From WHSW01 sp963851045 (lineage in GTDB: Bacteria > Actinomycetota > Thermoleophilia > Solirubrobacterales > 70-9), in the NCBI GenBank assembly GCA_963851045.1, contig CAWKNC010000001.1, forward strand, positions 868,001 through 932,000: a stretch of 64,000 nucleotides of DNA, read 5' to 3'. Positions 1-11,618 of the stretch are shown here, piece after piece; within the stretch, counting starts at the first letter, position 1, and each line of letters begins with the position of its first letter. The notes under the pieces were generated by a model. That model had not been told where the DNA came from. It ran no database searches and saw only the letters and a list, made by a program, of their open reading frames with translations. Position numbers and translations under genes: made by a program.

Positions 1-2
1 TT

Positions 3-1022
3 GCGCTGCTCGCCGAGGCGTCCGCCGTCCTCGGCGACACCACCCGCGCCAAGGAGCTTTACGCGCTGCTCAGTCCGTACGACGGTCTGACGGTGATCGC
101 CGGCCGAGCCGCATCGTGTGGGGGCCCGGTCGCGCGCCTGCTCGCCCTGCTGGCTCAAACCATCGGGCGAGGGGAGGACGCCGAGCGGCATTTCATCGAG
201 GCGCTTGCGATGACCGAGCGCATGGGTGACCGCCCCTACGGTGCGGTCACCCGCCGCGAGCTGGCACAGCTGCTTCTCGAGCGCGAGAACGAAACCGATT
301 GCGAGCGTGCGCTCGAATTGCTGCGCGAAAGCGTGGAGATCGCTCAGGCGGTGGGCATGGACGAGCTCGTGCGCGAGGCTCTCGCCGTGCGGCTCGAGGC
401 GCAGGGACTCGGGTCCCTCGATGTCAGCACCTCGATCGACTACATGATCGACGCGGTCGCGGCCGAGCAGCCCGACATCGCCGTGCACGCGGCCGCCGAT
501 GGCCAGGTGACGATTCTCTTCTCCGACATCGAGAACTCCACGGTGATCACGGAGCGTCTCGGCGACGAACGCTGGCTGCGGGTCCTGCGCGCGCACAACG
601 CCCTCTTTCGCCGACTCGTCCGCGCGCATGGCGGTTCCGAGGTAAAGAACCAGGGCGATGGCTTCATGCTCGTCTTTCCCGAGTCCGACCGCGCGATCGA
701 GTGCGCCGCCGCGATCCAGCGCGCGCTGGCGAAGGGCGAGCCGGTCGAGGGAGAGCGGATCCACGTGCGCATCGGCATGCATGCCGGCGAGACGATTCGC
801 GAGGACGGTGACTTCTTCGGGCGCAGCGTGATCCTGGCCGCGCGGATCGCGGCGCAGGCCCGCGGGGGCGAGATTCTCGTCTCCGAGGAGCTCAAGCAGC
901 GTGCCGAGGACGGCGAGTGCGAGTCGGTGGAGTTCGACGGCGGCCGCGAGATCGAGCTCAAGGGCCTGGCGGGCACGCATCGGGTCTTTCGCGCCGACTG
1001 GGAGCAGGCCGTCCCCGCCTGA
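3..1022 (+). CDS. C-terminal part of a TPR-type regulator with a class III adenylate/guanylate cyclase domain
   Basis: The reading frame is open to the left edge, so the gene is 5'-truncated and about 339 residues are visible. The first ~160 residues are Ala/Leu/Glu-rich helical repeats, as in the TPR region that follows the ATPase module of large actinobacterial signalling proteins. From about residue 168 a class III cyclase domain is clear: the first metal Asp in FSDIENST, the Lys plus second metal Asp in KNQGDG, and the end motif VILAAR. At the position where active cyclases have the transition-state Asn (V-N-x-A-x-R) this protein has Ile, so catalysis may be lost or altered. The upstream ATPase is inferred from family architecture and is not visible here. 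The next gene starts 44 bp downstream on the same strand. Confidence 0.8.
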   Translation, partial: ALLAEASAVLGDTTRAKELYALLSPYDGLTVIAGRAASCGGPVARLLALLAQTIGRGEDAERHFIEALAMTERMGDRPYGAVTRRELAQLLLERENETDCERALELLRESVEIAQAVGMDELVREALAVRLEAQGLGSLDVSTSIDYMIDAVAAEQPDIAVHAAADGQVTILFSDIENSTVITERLGDERWLRVLRAHNALFRRLVRAHGGSEVKNQGDGFMLVFPESDRAIECAAAIQRALAKGEPVEGERIHVRIGMHAGETIREDGDFFGRSVILAARIAAQARGGEILVSEELKQRAEDGECESVEFDGGREIELKGLAGTHRVFRADWEQAVPA

Positions 1023-1066
1023 CAACCGGCGCATAGCGCGCTTCGCGGTAATACCGTGGGGCGGGG

Positions 1067-4000
1067 ATGGAGGTTCGGAGGAGGAGGGCAGGGCGCCGGG
1101 GGGTGCTGCTTGCCGTCGCGATCGCGACGGCCTGCGTGGCGACGCCCTCGCTGGCGACCGCGGCGTTTCCCGGCAGCGATCCCGACGAGAGCCCGCGCCT
1201 CAACACTCCAAACGATCCGGACTTCGACAACTGCGAGGGCGATGACGAGCAGGCCGGCCCGGCCTGCAGCTATTTCGACGAGGAGTTCAGGACGTTCGGT
1301 TTCAGTCCTGACACGGCTCAGCTGGCCCCGCCCGCGCCGCTTCACCCGCAGTACGCCGACTGCCTCGTCCCACTGGGCACTTCGCAGCTCGATGCGCAGG
1401 GCAAGCAGGCGAACACGCTGGCCTCGGAGGCACAGGAGTGCGCGCAGATCGCCGGCGTGCGCGCGGACACCGCGTGGAAGTACTTCGGCAAGTACGGCGG
1501 CGGCGCGAGCGCGATGGTCGGCGATCCCGACGTCACGGTCGCGATCCTCGACACGGGAATCCGCTGGCAGAACAACGAGCTGCGGACCAAGGTGCACCTC
1601 AACACGGCGGAGCTCCCACTGCCAAAGACGACGGGCAACGTCGATTGCGCCGCAGACGACTGCAACGGCGACGGCGTCTTCAACGTCGCCGACTTTGCAA
1701 ACGACTCGCGCGTCGCAAAGACGGACGGCGACGACGAGGCCGATTCGGTGCTCGACGCCTCCGATTTGATCGCCCGCTTCTCGAACAAGGACGACGCTGA
1801 CGGCAACGGCTACTTCGACGACATCGCTGGCTGGGACTTCTTCGACGACGACAACGACCCGTTCGACGCCTCGAGCTGCTGCTCGGCCAACGGCCACGGC
1901 AGCGGTCGCGCCGAGGAGGCGGTCGCAGCGACCGACAACGGCGAGGGCGGCGTCGGCATGTGCCCCGACTGCCAGCTGATGCCGCTGCGCGTCTGGGACA
2001 CCTTCGTGGTCCCGGGCGACAACTTCGCGATGGGAGTGGACTACGCCACCCGCAACGGGGCAACCGTGATCGAGGGCGCGGTCGGTGGCCTCACCAACTC
2101 GCAGTTCGCGCGGCGTGCGTTTCAGCGCGCGGACGAGCAGGGCCTGTCGCTGATGATGGTCTCCAGCGACATCAACAGCGCCAACCACAACTATCCGACC
2201 AACTACAACGAGGCCGTATACGTCGCCGGCTCGCTGCCCGATACCGCCCCCTTCGGCACCTGCTCGGGCACGGGGGGAATCGGCCCGGTCGACTTCCCGT
2301 TTGACCCGCCGGATGAGTTCACGCAGGGCTGCGAGGCGTTTCAGGAGCAGTTGCAGAACGGGTGCGGGGGATCAACGCCCGCGGGCCTCGGCTGCGTCCT
2401 TTTCACCGGACAGCCGACAACCACAAGTTTCTTTCGCAACTCGAACCTGACCCAGTACGGCGGCAAGGCCGACATCGTCCTCATGGGCTCGACCGGCTCG
2501 GAGAACACCGGCCAGGCATCTGGGGCGGCGGCCCTCGTGCACTCCTTCGGCCGCCTCTGGCTTGCCGGAGGCGCGGGCATCCCGGCGGGCTCCGCCGGCG
2601 GCGGCGAACCTGCGCTATCGGGCAACGAGGTCCGCCAGCTACTGACGATGACCGCCGAGGACGTCCAGCTCGAGAACACGGGGACCATCGGCCAGGCCGA
2701 TCGCGCCGACGAGGGCTGGGACACGCACTTCGGCTACGGGCGCGTCAACCTCGCCGGGGCCATGGCGAGGGTCACAAACGATCCTGTCGGCCCGGCCGCG
2801 ACACCGCCCGCCGACTGGCCGTGTCAGACGACGGGTCCGACTCCGGATGCCAACTGCATCCCGCCCGAGGCGCAGATCGACTCGCCCGATTGGTTCGCGC
2901 CGATCAACGTCGACCGAGTGCCCACGGGCGGCGTGCCGGTGCGCGGCTTCGCAGCGGCTCCGCATTCGAACTCCGGTGTGGGCGACTGGGAGCTCGAATA
3001 CGCGTGCGGCCAGCAGCCGGCCGAGGCCGACTTCGCGGCGCTCGCGAGCGGCACCGGGTCGGTTGATGGCCAGCTTGGGTCGATCTCCAAGACGGTCCTC
3101 GAGGGCCTTGTCGCGACGTGCGACGGGAGCGTCGCCAACGACGCCGGCCGCCCGGCGGGCGGCGCCGGCAGCGCATGGCCGGCAGACCCGTATCCGAGCC
3201 CCGACCCTGAGCGCTTCGCGTTCACGATTCGTCTCACCGTTCACGAGGCCGACGACCCGGCCAACCTCGGCCAGTACCGAAAGACGCTGTTCGCCTACGA
3301 GGACGACGGCAACCTCGACGGCTGGCCCAAGCCCGTCGGCAGCGGCGCCGACGCGGCCAACTACGTCACCGGCTCGGGCGGCGAGCAATCGCAGCGCCTC
3401 TACGACATCAATGGCGACAACGAGCTCGACGTGCTGATGCCGACCTCGAGCGGCGAGCTCTGGGCGCTCGACTCGAGCGGGAGCCCGATCAACTCGTTCG
3501 GCGGTGACGGCAAGGTCGAGACCAATCTGCTGCCGCTGGCCGAGGCGCACCCGCCCGCGGCGGGCCTGCCCGCGCCGCGCGAGGCACTGCGGACCCCAGC
3601 GATCGGCGACATCGACGGCGATCTCGAGGTCGAGATCGTCTCGACCGCCGGTGAGCACGTTTACGCGTGGGAGCTGGACGGCGGTCTGGTCACGGGCTTC
3701 CCGCTCCGCATCAACCCGGCGTTGTCGGCGCCGTGTAAGTCGGGGATCGCCAAGCCGTGCTTCCGGCCCGGCGACCGCGCGATCACGAGCTCGAACCACA
3801 TCAAGCGCGGCTTCCTTGGCTCCGCGGTGCTCGCAGACCTCGACGTCGACGGGCGCCTCGACATCGTTGCCGCCTCGCTCGATCAGCACGTCTATGCCTG
3901 GACCGGCGACGGGACGCGGATGTCGGGTTTCCCGAGACGGCTGGCAACCGGCGGTGCCGACGGCGCGGAGATCGTCACGACCCCCGCGATTGCCGAGCTC

Positions 4001-5753
4001 GACGGCGATCCTCGCCCCGAGATCGTCACCGCCACCAACGAGGTCGTCTCGGTCGATCCCGACCGTCCGGACAGCCCGCTCCAGCTCCTCAACGTCTTTC
4101 TCGGCGCGGCGACCGGCGCGAACCCCGTCTACGCGATCAACGACGACGGCACCCCTGTCGACGGTTGGCCGGTCGAGGTCGGCGTCGCGGCGGGCGATCT
4201 GCTGCCGCTCGTCCTGCCCGGCCACGACGCGGCCGTCGTCGACGTCGACGATGACGGGGTCGACGAGGTCTCGGTGTCGGCGGCGACTTCACTGGAAAAC
4301 CAGGGCTCGCGCCTGGTCAACGGCGACGGCTCGACCAACGCGACCTACCTGAACAACGGCCCGCGCAACACCCTCGATCAGGGTCCCGTGCTCAACCTCG
4401 CCGACTACACGTCGATCGGCGACATCATGGGTACCGGCACCCCGGCGGCCGTCAAGGGTGGGCTGTCGATCAACGGCGTCGCCAACCTCCTCGCGGTCAA
4501 CCAGAACCTGCCCTTCAACCACGTCGAGCAGGCGTGGGACCTCGAGACCGGCGCCGCGCTGCCGGGGTACCCGCGGGCCACCGACGACTTCCAGCTGCTG
4601 TCGCAGGCGCCGATCGCTCGGGTCGGACCCACCGGCGCCGAGCGCCAGATCCTCGTCGGGACCGGCATGTACCAGGTGCATGCCTACGGACCCGGGGGGC
4701 TCGAGCCGGACGGCTGGCCGAAGTTCACCGGCGGCTGGAACCAGACGACCTCGGCGATCGGCGATGCCGACGGCGACGGCGACCTCGACGTCACCGGCTA
4801 CACGCGCGAGGGCTGGTCATTCCTCTGGGACACGGGCGCCGACGCGTGCGGGTCCGCCGCCTCACCGGCCAACAACGAGTGGTGGACCTTTCACCACGAC
4901 GAGTTCAACAGCGCCAATTACGGAACCGATGCCCGCCCGCCCGGCACCGCCCGCGATCTTGCCGCGACCGCGGGCGAGCAGGGTGCCGTCGAGCTCAGCT
5001 GGACAGCTCCGGGCGACGACTGGCTCTGCGGTGACCCCGACCGCGTCCGCATCCAGGTGGCCGACGGCTCCGATCGATTCACCCGACGATGGCCGCGTGG
5101 TCACACAACGCGACGCCTCCGGCACCTCGGGGGACGCCGACTCCCAAACCTTGACCGCGGCAGAAATTGGCACGGCGAGCCATGCCGCGGTGATGTACCG
5201 CGACGAGGCGGGCAACTGGGGCCTCGTCACCGGCGTCGCCCTGCCGGCCGCCACCCCGACTGGTCCGACTGGTCCGACTGGTCCGACGGGTCCAGCTGGG
5301 CCGACGACACCGACCGGGCCGACCAGCCCGACGACCGATCCCACCGGTCCTACCGGTCCTGAAGGTCCTGGTGGGCCGACCGCCCCGGGGCCCGGAGCGG
5401 ACGCGTGCGCGAACGCGATTGACGGCAGCGCCGCCAAGGACCGGCTCAAGGGCACCGCGGACTCCGATCGCCTCCGCGGCCTTGGCGGCAACGATCGCCT
5501 CAACGGCAAGGGTGGCGACGACTGCGTGTCCGGCCAGGGCGGGGCCGACCGGGTCTCCGGCGGCGCCGGCAACGATCTGCTCAAGGGCGGGCGCGGGCGT
5601 GATCGCATCTTCGGCGGCGCAGGCGACGACACGATCAGGACGCGCCGCGGCGGCCGCGACCGCGTCAACTGCGGATCAGGAGAGGACACGGTCTTCATCA
5701 CCCGGCGCTTGGACCGGGTGCGCAACTGCGAAGTGATTAGGAGTGACGGATGA
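1067..5753 (+). pseudogene. Giant secreted subtilase-like protein with FG-GAP and RTX repeats, one frameshift (copy 1)
   Basis: The ATG at 1067 gives an Arg-rich signal peptide (about residues 1-35), then an S8 peptidase-like domain: catalytic Asp in VAILDTG (~160), His in GHGSG (~276) and a probable Ser in GQASG (~483). The usual GTSxAxP around the Ser is absent. Residues ~770-1270 hold FG-GAP/VCBS blades of the type 'GDIDGDLEVEIV'. A Gly/Pro/Thr linker (~1385-1440) and RTX calcium-binding nonapeptides (~1445-1560) follow. The frame breaks near 5069-5078: after 'VADGSD' the sense continues one base later as 'DSPDDGR'. Removing one base gives a single protein of about 1561 residues. The frame opened at 1067 would otherwise stop at 5362. 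The stop overlaps the ATG of the paralog downstream by 4 bp, which suggests one transcript. It is likely a secreted calcium-dependent protein; protease activity is uncertain. The break may be a sequence error. Confidence 0.75.
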
Positions 5754-8700
5754 GGAAGTGGGTTCTGGGCATCGCGATCTTCGCCGCGCTGGTCGCGGCG
5801 CCACCCGCCGTGGCCGATTTCCCCTACGCCCACCAAGGCACCGACCCAAGCGACTACACCGACCTCTATCTCGAAGACGAGGAGCCCAACGACGTCGGCA
5901 ACGACACCGGCGGCGAGTACTTCAAGTACGCAGCTTCGCCGGATCCGGCCAACGCCGTGAACAACGCCCGGCCGACCGAGCTCGGTGGCGTGCGGGGAGC
6001 CTCTCTGTTCGACCGCGACGCGGGGCTCGATTGGGCCTGGCAGGTGAGCACCGGCCGCCCCGACGTGACGATCGCGGTACTCGACTCCGGAATCAAGTGG
6101 GACGAGCAGAGCGCGATGAACGACCTGCGCTTCAAGACGAGGATCAACCCGGGCGAGGTGCCGGAGCCGAACAACGAGAGATCGACCCCGCTCGTTGATG
6201 GCGAGAACTGCGCGACCTACACCCAGCCCGACTACGACGTCAACGGCGACGGGGTCTTCAACCTCCTCGACTACGCCTGTGACGACCGCGTCAATGTGAC
6301 CGACGCTCGACGGGTCGGGCCGGCCGGATACCTGACGCCTCAGGACGTGTTGATCGCGTTCACCGGCGAGGACCTCGACGGCGACGGCGACCTCGACGAC
6401 GACTCCAACGGCTTCGAGGACGACATGGTCGGCTGGGACTTCCTCGACGACGACAACGATCCCTTCGACGACGTCTCCTACGGGCACGGCACCGGCGAGG
6501 CCGAGGGTTCGAGCGGCGAGGCCGACAACGGCTCGACGATCGGGTCGTGCCCCAACTGCACCGTGATCCACATGCGAGTGGGTGACAGCTTCATCGCCGA
6601 CGTCAACCGCTTCGCCGCCGCCGTCATCTACGCAGTGGACAACGGCGCCCTCGTGGTCCAGTCCGCGCTGGGCACGCTCAACAACACCAGCCTGGCGCGC
6701 GACGCCGTCGAGTACGCCTACAAGCACGGCGTCACCTCGATCGTCTCGGCTGCCGACGAGGCCGCGCAGCACAACAACCAGCCCTACCTGCCGAAGACGA
6801 TCCTCGTCAACTCGGTCACGCGCCGCGATGCCGGTGACGGCGCCCCTCCCGGCGACCAGTCGTATCTGGCCTTCAACGGCTGCACCAACTTCAACGCCAA
6901 GATCGCGCTGGCGATCCCATCGACGAGCTGCTCCTCCGATGCGGTCGGGGTCGGCTCCGGCCTCGCCGGCGTCTTGATCAGTGCCGCGCTCAACGCCGAC
7001 GCAGGAGGGAGCGCTCAAGGCGCACCCCACCTGCATGCGCGCCGGCGACTTCGATGGCGACGGCGAGCGTGATCCCTGCGTGGTCAGCCCTAACGAGGTG
7101 CGCCAGCTGATGGCCTCAGGCACCGTGGATGACGAGGCGATGCCCGACGACGTCAACTTCGCGTCGCCCCTCGTCCCTGCTGAGACCTCGTGCGCGGCAC
7201 CGGTCCCAGGCCCGCTCGCCTGCACCCATCCCTACGGGCCCGGGGGGCTGCTCCAGGCCGCGGTCGACGCAAACCGCCCGGTCGAGCCGATTGGGTCGAC
7301 TCCGGTCCTGCGCAGCTATCCGGCTCGCGCCGGCCACGACCAGTTCTACGGCTATGGCCGCGTGAACATCAACCGCAGCGTGCGCCAGCTTCTCGACCGA
7401 GCCCGACCCCGATCCGGCGTTCGAGTCGCGGATCCCGCCGGAGGCCGAGATCGAATCGCCCAACTGGAACCAGCAGATCGATCCGGCCCTCGAGGCCTAC
7501 GACGTCACGGGCCACGTCGCCGCCCGTTCGGGATCGTTCACCTGCCAGGTCTTCGTCGCCCCCGGCCACTATCCGAACAACGCGCTCGCCCCCGCCGGCG
7601 ACTTCACGGCGCATCGACCCGGGCGCTGGAGGGGCGTGTGACGGAACCACGACGCGAAGCGGTTCGATCGACGGCAAGCTCGCCGAGATCGACGTCGCCG
7701 AGCTCGAGGGGATGTATCCGCCCGACACCGACTTCAGCGGTCCAGAGCCGCTGCCGACGAACGCGAACGGCAACGGTAGGCCCAACTCCGAGACCCGCGG
7801 CTTCGTCGTCAAGGTCGTCGTCTCAACGCCCGCGGCGGGCGCGGTTCCGGCAATGACCGGCGAGGACCAGCGCGCCGCCTACCTGCTGCGCGATGCCGAC
7901 CAGCTCGAGGGCTTCCCGCGCTCGATCGTCCGGGGCGGAGAGACGGTCAGCGGTCCGGCACCGACCGGCGACGTCGAGTCCTCACCCGCGTTCGCAGACC
8001 TCGACGGCGACAACCGCAACGAGCTCATCTTCGCCGGTAGCGACGGCTTCGTGCACGCGATGCGCCCCGACGGCAGCGAGCTCGACGGCTGGCCGGTGCG
8101 CGGTGACGTGCCCGGGTTCATCGCCCGGCACGCCGGCACTCGCGCGTTTGAGACCGAGGCAATCGAAACCGACCTCGGCGGGGCGATGCTGTCCTCGGTA
8201 GCGGTGGCCGACGCGGACGGCGACGGGGTGCTCGAGGTCTATGTCGGTGACCTCGAGGGCAAGCTCTACGGCTGGAATGCCGAGGGCGATCGGATCTTCA
8301 CCGAGGAGACGAACATCGCCTTCTCCGGCAAGCCCCTGGCTCCGTTCGAAAACGTGCGCTTCGAGCCGGGTCAGCAGCGGTACCGCCGCACCCAACACGG
8401 CTTCTTCGCCTCCCCGGTGCTCGCCAGACATCGACGACGACCCCGAGCTCGAGATCGTCGCCGCGGCGATGGACCGCCACCTCTATGCCTGGGACCCGGC
8501 TGATTCGGCCCCAGACGCGCCGGGCGGTGCCGATCAGCTCGACGGCTACCCGGTGCTGGTCGTCGACCCCGCCAAGGTCGAGTCGGTCGATCCCACGACC
8601 CACGCGATCACGTTCAAGGCCGATGCCAACTCCGAGCAGCAGGGCGCGATCATCGACACGCCTGCGGTCGGCGACATCGACGACGACGACACCGAGGGCG

Positions 8701-10443
8701 CCAACGAGGCACCGGAGATCATTCTCGGCACCAACGAGGAGTACGCCGAGCCGCTGAACGCGGGCACGATCGGCAACGCGACCCTCGGCCCGCTTGGCCA
8801 AAGCGGCCTGCTCACTCCGGGCAACGCCCGCCTATACGCCCTCGAGGCGGGCGGAGATACCGACGGTGATCCGCTGCTCGACGACTCGACCCTGCGACCC
8901 GGGTGGCCGTTCAAGCTCGGGATCGTGCTGACCGGGCTGCTGCCGGTGGTCGGCGAGGGAGTCACGGGCAACCCGATCATCGGGCCGGTCGACTGCCCGC
9001 AGGACGACACGGGACCGAACGTGGGCGCCCTTGCCAACAACGGCCCGGCCTACATCCTCAACGCCGACGCCAGCTCCTGTTACGGGGAGAGCGGCGGACT
9101 GCCGAACGCGCTGCCCTCTGAGACGACCGGGAATCCGTCGCAGGTCGACCGCCCGGTCCTGCCGGCCGTCGGTCACCCCGCCTTCGGCATGCAGCCTGAG
9201 GGGCTTGGCTTCTTCGTTCCCGCCGCTGGCATCGTGCGGGCGCTCGATCTGGTCCTGCCCGAATACCAGCCGACCGGCCAGGACTTCGTCGCCGGCTGGA
9301 ACACCGCGACGGGACAGTTCAAGGCCGGCTTTCCCGCTGCCGTCAACGATCTCCAGTTCCTCACCGGGCCGTCGATTGCCGACATCGGCGGTCTCCCCGG
9401 CGAGGAGATCATCGAGGGCACGGCGAGCAAGGACCTGGTCGCGCTGAGCGCCGAGGGGACGCCGACCGACCCGACACGCTGGCCGAAGGCGACCACCGAC
9501 TGGACGGTCGCCTCCGCGCTCGTGGGCTCGTTCGGCACCCTCGACACCGACGATGACGCGACCAAGGTCGTTGTCTCAGCCACGCGCTCGGGCTATCTCA
9601 GCGCCTACGCAACCGACGGCGACGCATGCTCAGCTTCCTCCTGGCCGCGCTTTCACCACGACAACGCGAACTCCGGCGACTACAGCCGCGACGCGGTCCT
9701 GCCGGGCCGGCCCTACGAGGCCGCGGTTACGGGGAGCTCGACTTTCCTTTGAGGCTCCGGGTGACGATCTGCTCTGCGGCACCGCCGCGGGCTATGAGGT
9801 CGTCACCTCCGCCAATCCGATCACCCCGGCGAACTTCGACGACGCGCAGGCGCTCGACAATGAGCCGGCCCCCGCGGCAACAGGAGCGGCCGAGACCTTC
9901 GACCTGTCCGTCGCGCAGCGCTACGTCGCGGTGCGCGCGGTGGACGAGCAGGGCAACGTGGGTCGCCCCGCGGTCGTCGATCGTGGCGCGGACGCGGCGC
10001 CGATTGGTCCCGCCGATCCCACCTCGCCGACCTCGCCGACCGCTCCTGGCCCCGGTCCGGGCCCGGGCCCGGGACCTGATGCCGATCCCGGCGCGTGCGC
10101 CAACCCGATTGACGGCAGTGCCGGCAAGGATCGTTTGATCGGAACCGCCGGCCCCGACCGAATTCGCGGTCGCGGTGGGAAGGACCGCCTCAACGCCGCC
10201 GCGGGTGACGATTGCGTCTCGGGCCAAGGCGGCAAGGACCGCCTCGCCGGTGAAGCTGGTGACGACCTGCTGAAGGGCGGTAGGGGCCAGGACCGCCTAT
10301 TCGGCGGCGCGGGTGACGACACGATTCGAGCTCGCCGCGGTGGCCGCGATCGCATCAACTGCGGCCCGGGCAACGACACGGTCTACATCTCGAGGCGACT
10401 CGACCGGGTGCGCCGGTGCGAGATCGTCAAGACGGGGCGTTAG
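5750..10443 (+). pseudogene. Giant secreted subtilase-like protein with FG-GAP and RTX repeats, five frameshifts (copy 2)
   Basis: This is a paralog of the preceding gene with the same plan: signal peptide (1-23), S8-like domain with Asp in VAVLDSG (~110), His in GHGTG (~245) and Ser in GVGSGLAG (~401), FG-GAP blades, a Gly/Pro linker and C-terminal RTX repeats. The coding sense jumps frame near 7005 (GGG run), 7393, 7605, 8425 and 9728. Every jump has the same sign, as if one extra base were present. The break at 8425 is clearest: dropping one A restores a perfect FG-GAP motif, VLADIDDDPELEIV. Correcting all five gives about 1562 residues, nearly the length of copy 1. Residues at the usual oxyanion-hole Asn look replaced by Asp/Glu (SAADEAAQ), so this copy may be non-catalytic. 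It overlaps the end of the convergent hydrolase gene by 4 bp. Confidence 0.72.
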
Positions 10444-11432
10444 CTCGAGCCGGTGAGCCAGGCGACCGGGTTGCGGAGCATGATCTGGTCGATCTGCTCA
10501 TCCGAGATCCCGGCCTCCTTGAGATCCGGGATCACCCGCTGATGGGTGATGCGGATGTCCCAGTCCTTCGCGGCACCTGCCTCGATCAGCTGCGCGATCA
10601 CCTCGGCCGGGAACCAGTCGATCGAGGCGCAGGAGTCGGCTGACAAAAAGACGCGGTCGGCGTAGCCGCGCTCGAGCAATGCGAGCGTTGCTGCCTGGCG
10701 CTGGTCGTACGGGAGGTACATCTCGAGGCCGTAGCGATCTAGGCCGGCCCAGACTCCCTTGTCGATCAGGCTCTCGATGTAGTCGGCGTCGGGGCTGTCG
10801 CCGCAGTGCGCGATCTGCACGCGCGAGAGGTCGACGCCCTCCTCCTCGAAGATCTCGATCTGGCGCGGCGCGGTGTCACTCGCCGGTCGGGAGTGGGCCA
10901 TGATCGGCGCGCCCGTGCGCACGTGCGCCTGGGCCGCGGCGCGGTGGACCTTCTCGACGTTTTCGGTGACCCCTGGTTCGTCGGCGGCGCACTTGATGAA
11001 AGCGGCCTTGATCTCGGTCCCCTGGATGCCCTCCTCGATATCGGCGACAAACATGTCGGCGATCTGCTCGGGGGAGCGGCTCATGAAGAACTGCGGAAGG
11101 TGGTCGTAGGTGTAGATCCCTGTGCAGGGAACGACCTGTAGTCCGGTCTGCTCGGCGACGCGGCGCATGAACTCGACGTCGCGGCCGAGGAACATTGCGG
11201 TCGGATCGCAGATCGTCTTCACGCCTAGTTCGACTGCTGCGGTCGCGGCTTCGACGGCGGCGTCATACGTCTCGTCGGGGGTGAGCGCCCGCTCCGGTAT
11301 TCCCCCGGCGGCGCCGGCGGTCGTCCACTGCGAGTGGACCGCCTCGTCCTGCGTGCGCAGATGCTCGTGGATCAGCGTCGTCCCGAGCTCGTCGGCGTCG
11401 ATCGGACCTGTGACTGTCTCGACGGTTGCCAT
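10440..11432 (-). CDS. Phosphotriesterase-family metal-dependent hydrolase (lactonase-like)
   Basis: A 330-residue TIM-barrel amidohydrolase of the phosphotriesterase/PLL group. All metal ligands are visible: His22 and His24 in IHEH, the carboxylated-Lys candidate Lys147 in AAFIK, His180 (MAHS), His209 (IAHCGD) and Asp266 (LSADS). There is no signal peptide, so it should be cytoplasmic. Family members hydrolyse lactones, phosphotriesters or related esters; the substrate cannot be told from sequence. The ATG is preceded by GGAG at about 4-6 nt. The stop overlaps the convergent stop of the subtilase paralog. A 17-bp palindrome lies 10 bp upstream of the start. Confidence 0.88.
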   Translation of the reverse strand: MATVETVTGPIDADELGTTLIHEHLRTQDEAVHSQWTTAGAAGGIPERALTPDETYDAAVEAATAAVELGVKTICDPTAMFLGRDVEFMRRVAEQTGLQVVPCTGIYTYDHLPQFFMSRSPEQIADMFVADIEEGIQGTEIKAAFIKCAADEPGVTENVEKVHRAAAQAHVRTGAPIMAHSRPASDTAPRQIEIFEEEGVDLSRVQIAHCGDSPDADYIESLIDKGVWAGLDRYGLEMYLPYDQRQAATLALLERGYADRVFLSADSCASIDWFPAEVIAQLIEAGAAKDWDIRITHQRVIPDLKEAGISDEQIDQIMLRNPVAWLTGSS

Positions 11433-11441
11433 CTCTCCGCG

Positions 11442-11458
11442 GCGGACTATATGTCCGC
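11442..11458. promoter_or_regulatory. 17-bp palindrome upstream of the PTE-like gene
   Basis: GCGGAC-tatat-GTCCGC is a perfect 6-bp inverted repeat with a 5-bp spacer, centred about 18 bp before the start codon of the minus-strand hydrolase. It could be an operator or a 5'-UTR hairpin. No matching regulator gene is adjacent, so the role is inferred. Confidence 0.35.
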
Positions 11459-11477
11459 GCTTGGATTCGGCGGGTTC

Positions 11478-11564
11478 TTAGACGAGCCGGACGATCGCGA
11501 TCACCATCGAGGCGACCAGGCAAATCACCAACACGATCATCATGTAGCGCCAACTGGCAGGCAT
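11478..11564 (-). CDS. Possible 28-residue single-span membrane peptide
   Basis: A short ATG frame of 28 codons plus stop lies in the gap between the hydrolase and the stress-protein gene. The product starts MPASWRYMM, continues as one hydrophobic stretch (about residues 8-25) and ends IVRLV, a plausible single transmembrane helix with positive ends. The upstream bases offer only a weak ribosome-binding site. Hydrophobic mini-ORFs arise by chance in GC-rich DNA, so this is tentative. If real, it would be cotranscribed upstream of the hydrolase. Confidence 0.35.
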   Translation of the reverse strand: MPASWRYMMIVLVICLVASMVIAIVRLV

Positions 11565-11618
11565 CAGTGCTCGCCGGGGATAGTATGCGGGCGCAATCGG
11601 GAGCGAAGGAGGGCCAGC

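Noticed and set aside
440..2188. Long minus-strand open frame (about 580 codons) opposite the cyclase and subtilase genes
   Set aside because: Arg/Val-rich composition without domains, crossing two clear plus-strand genes; typical shadow in GC-rich DNA.
5262..5400. Tandem GGTCCGACT DNA repeats as a separate repeat element
   Set aside because: They encode the Gly-Pro-Thr linker of the subtilase-like protein and need no other explanation.
2639..7225. Long minus-strand open frames opposite the subtilase paralogs (2639-4225 and 4862-7225)
   Set aside because: They mirror plus-strand repeats (Gly/Pro and RTX) and have no start signals or recognisable motifs.
5069..9730. Programmed ribosomal frameshifting in the subtilase genes
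   Set aside because: No shared slippery sequence or stimulator is seen at the six sites; sequence error or gene decay is simpler.
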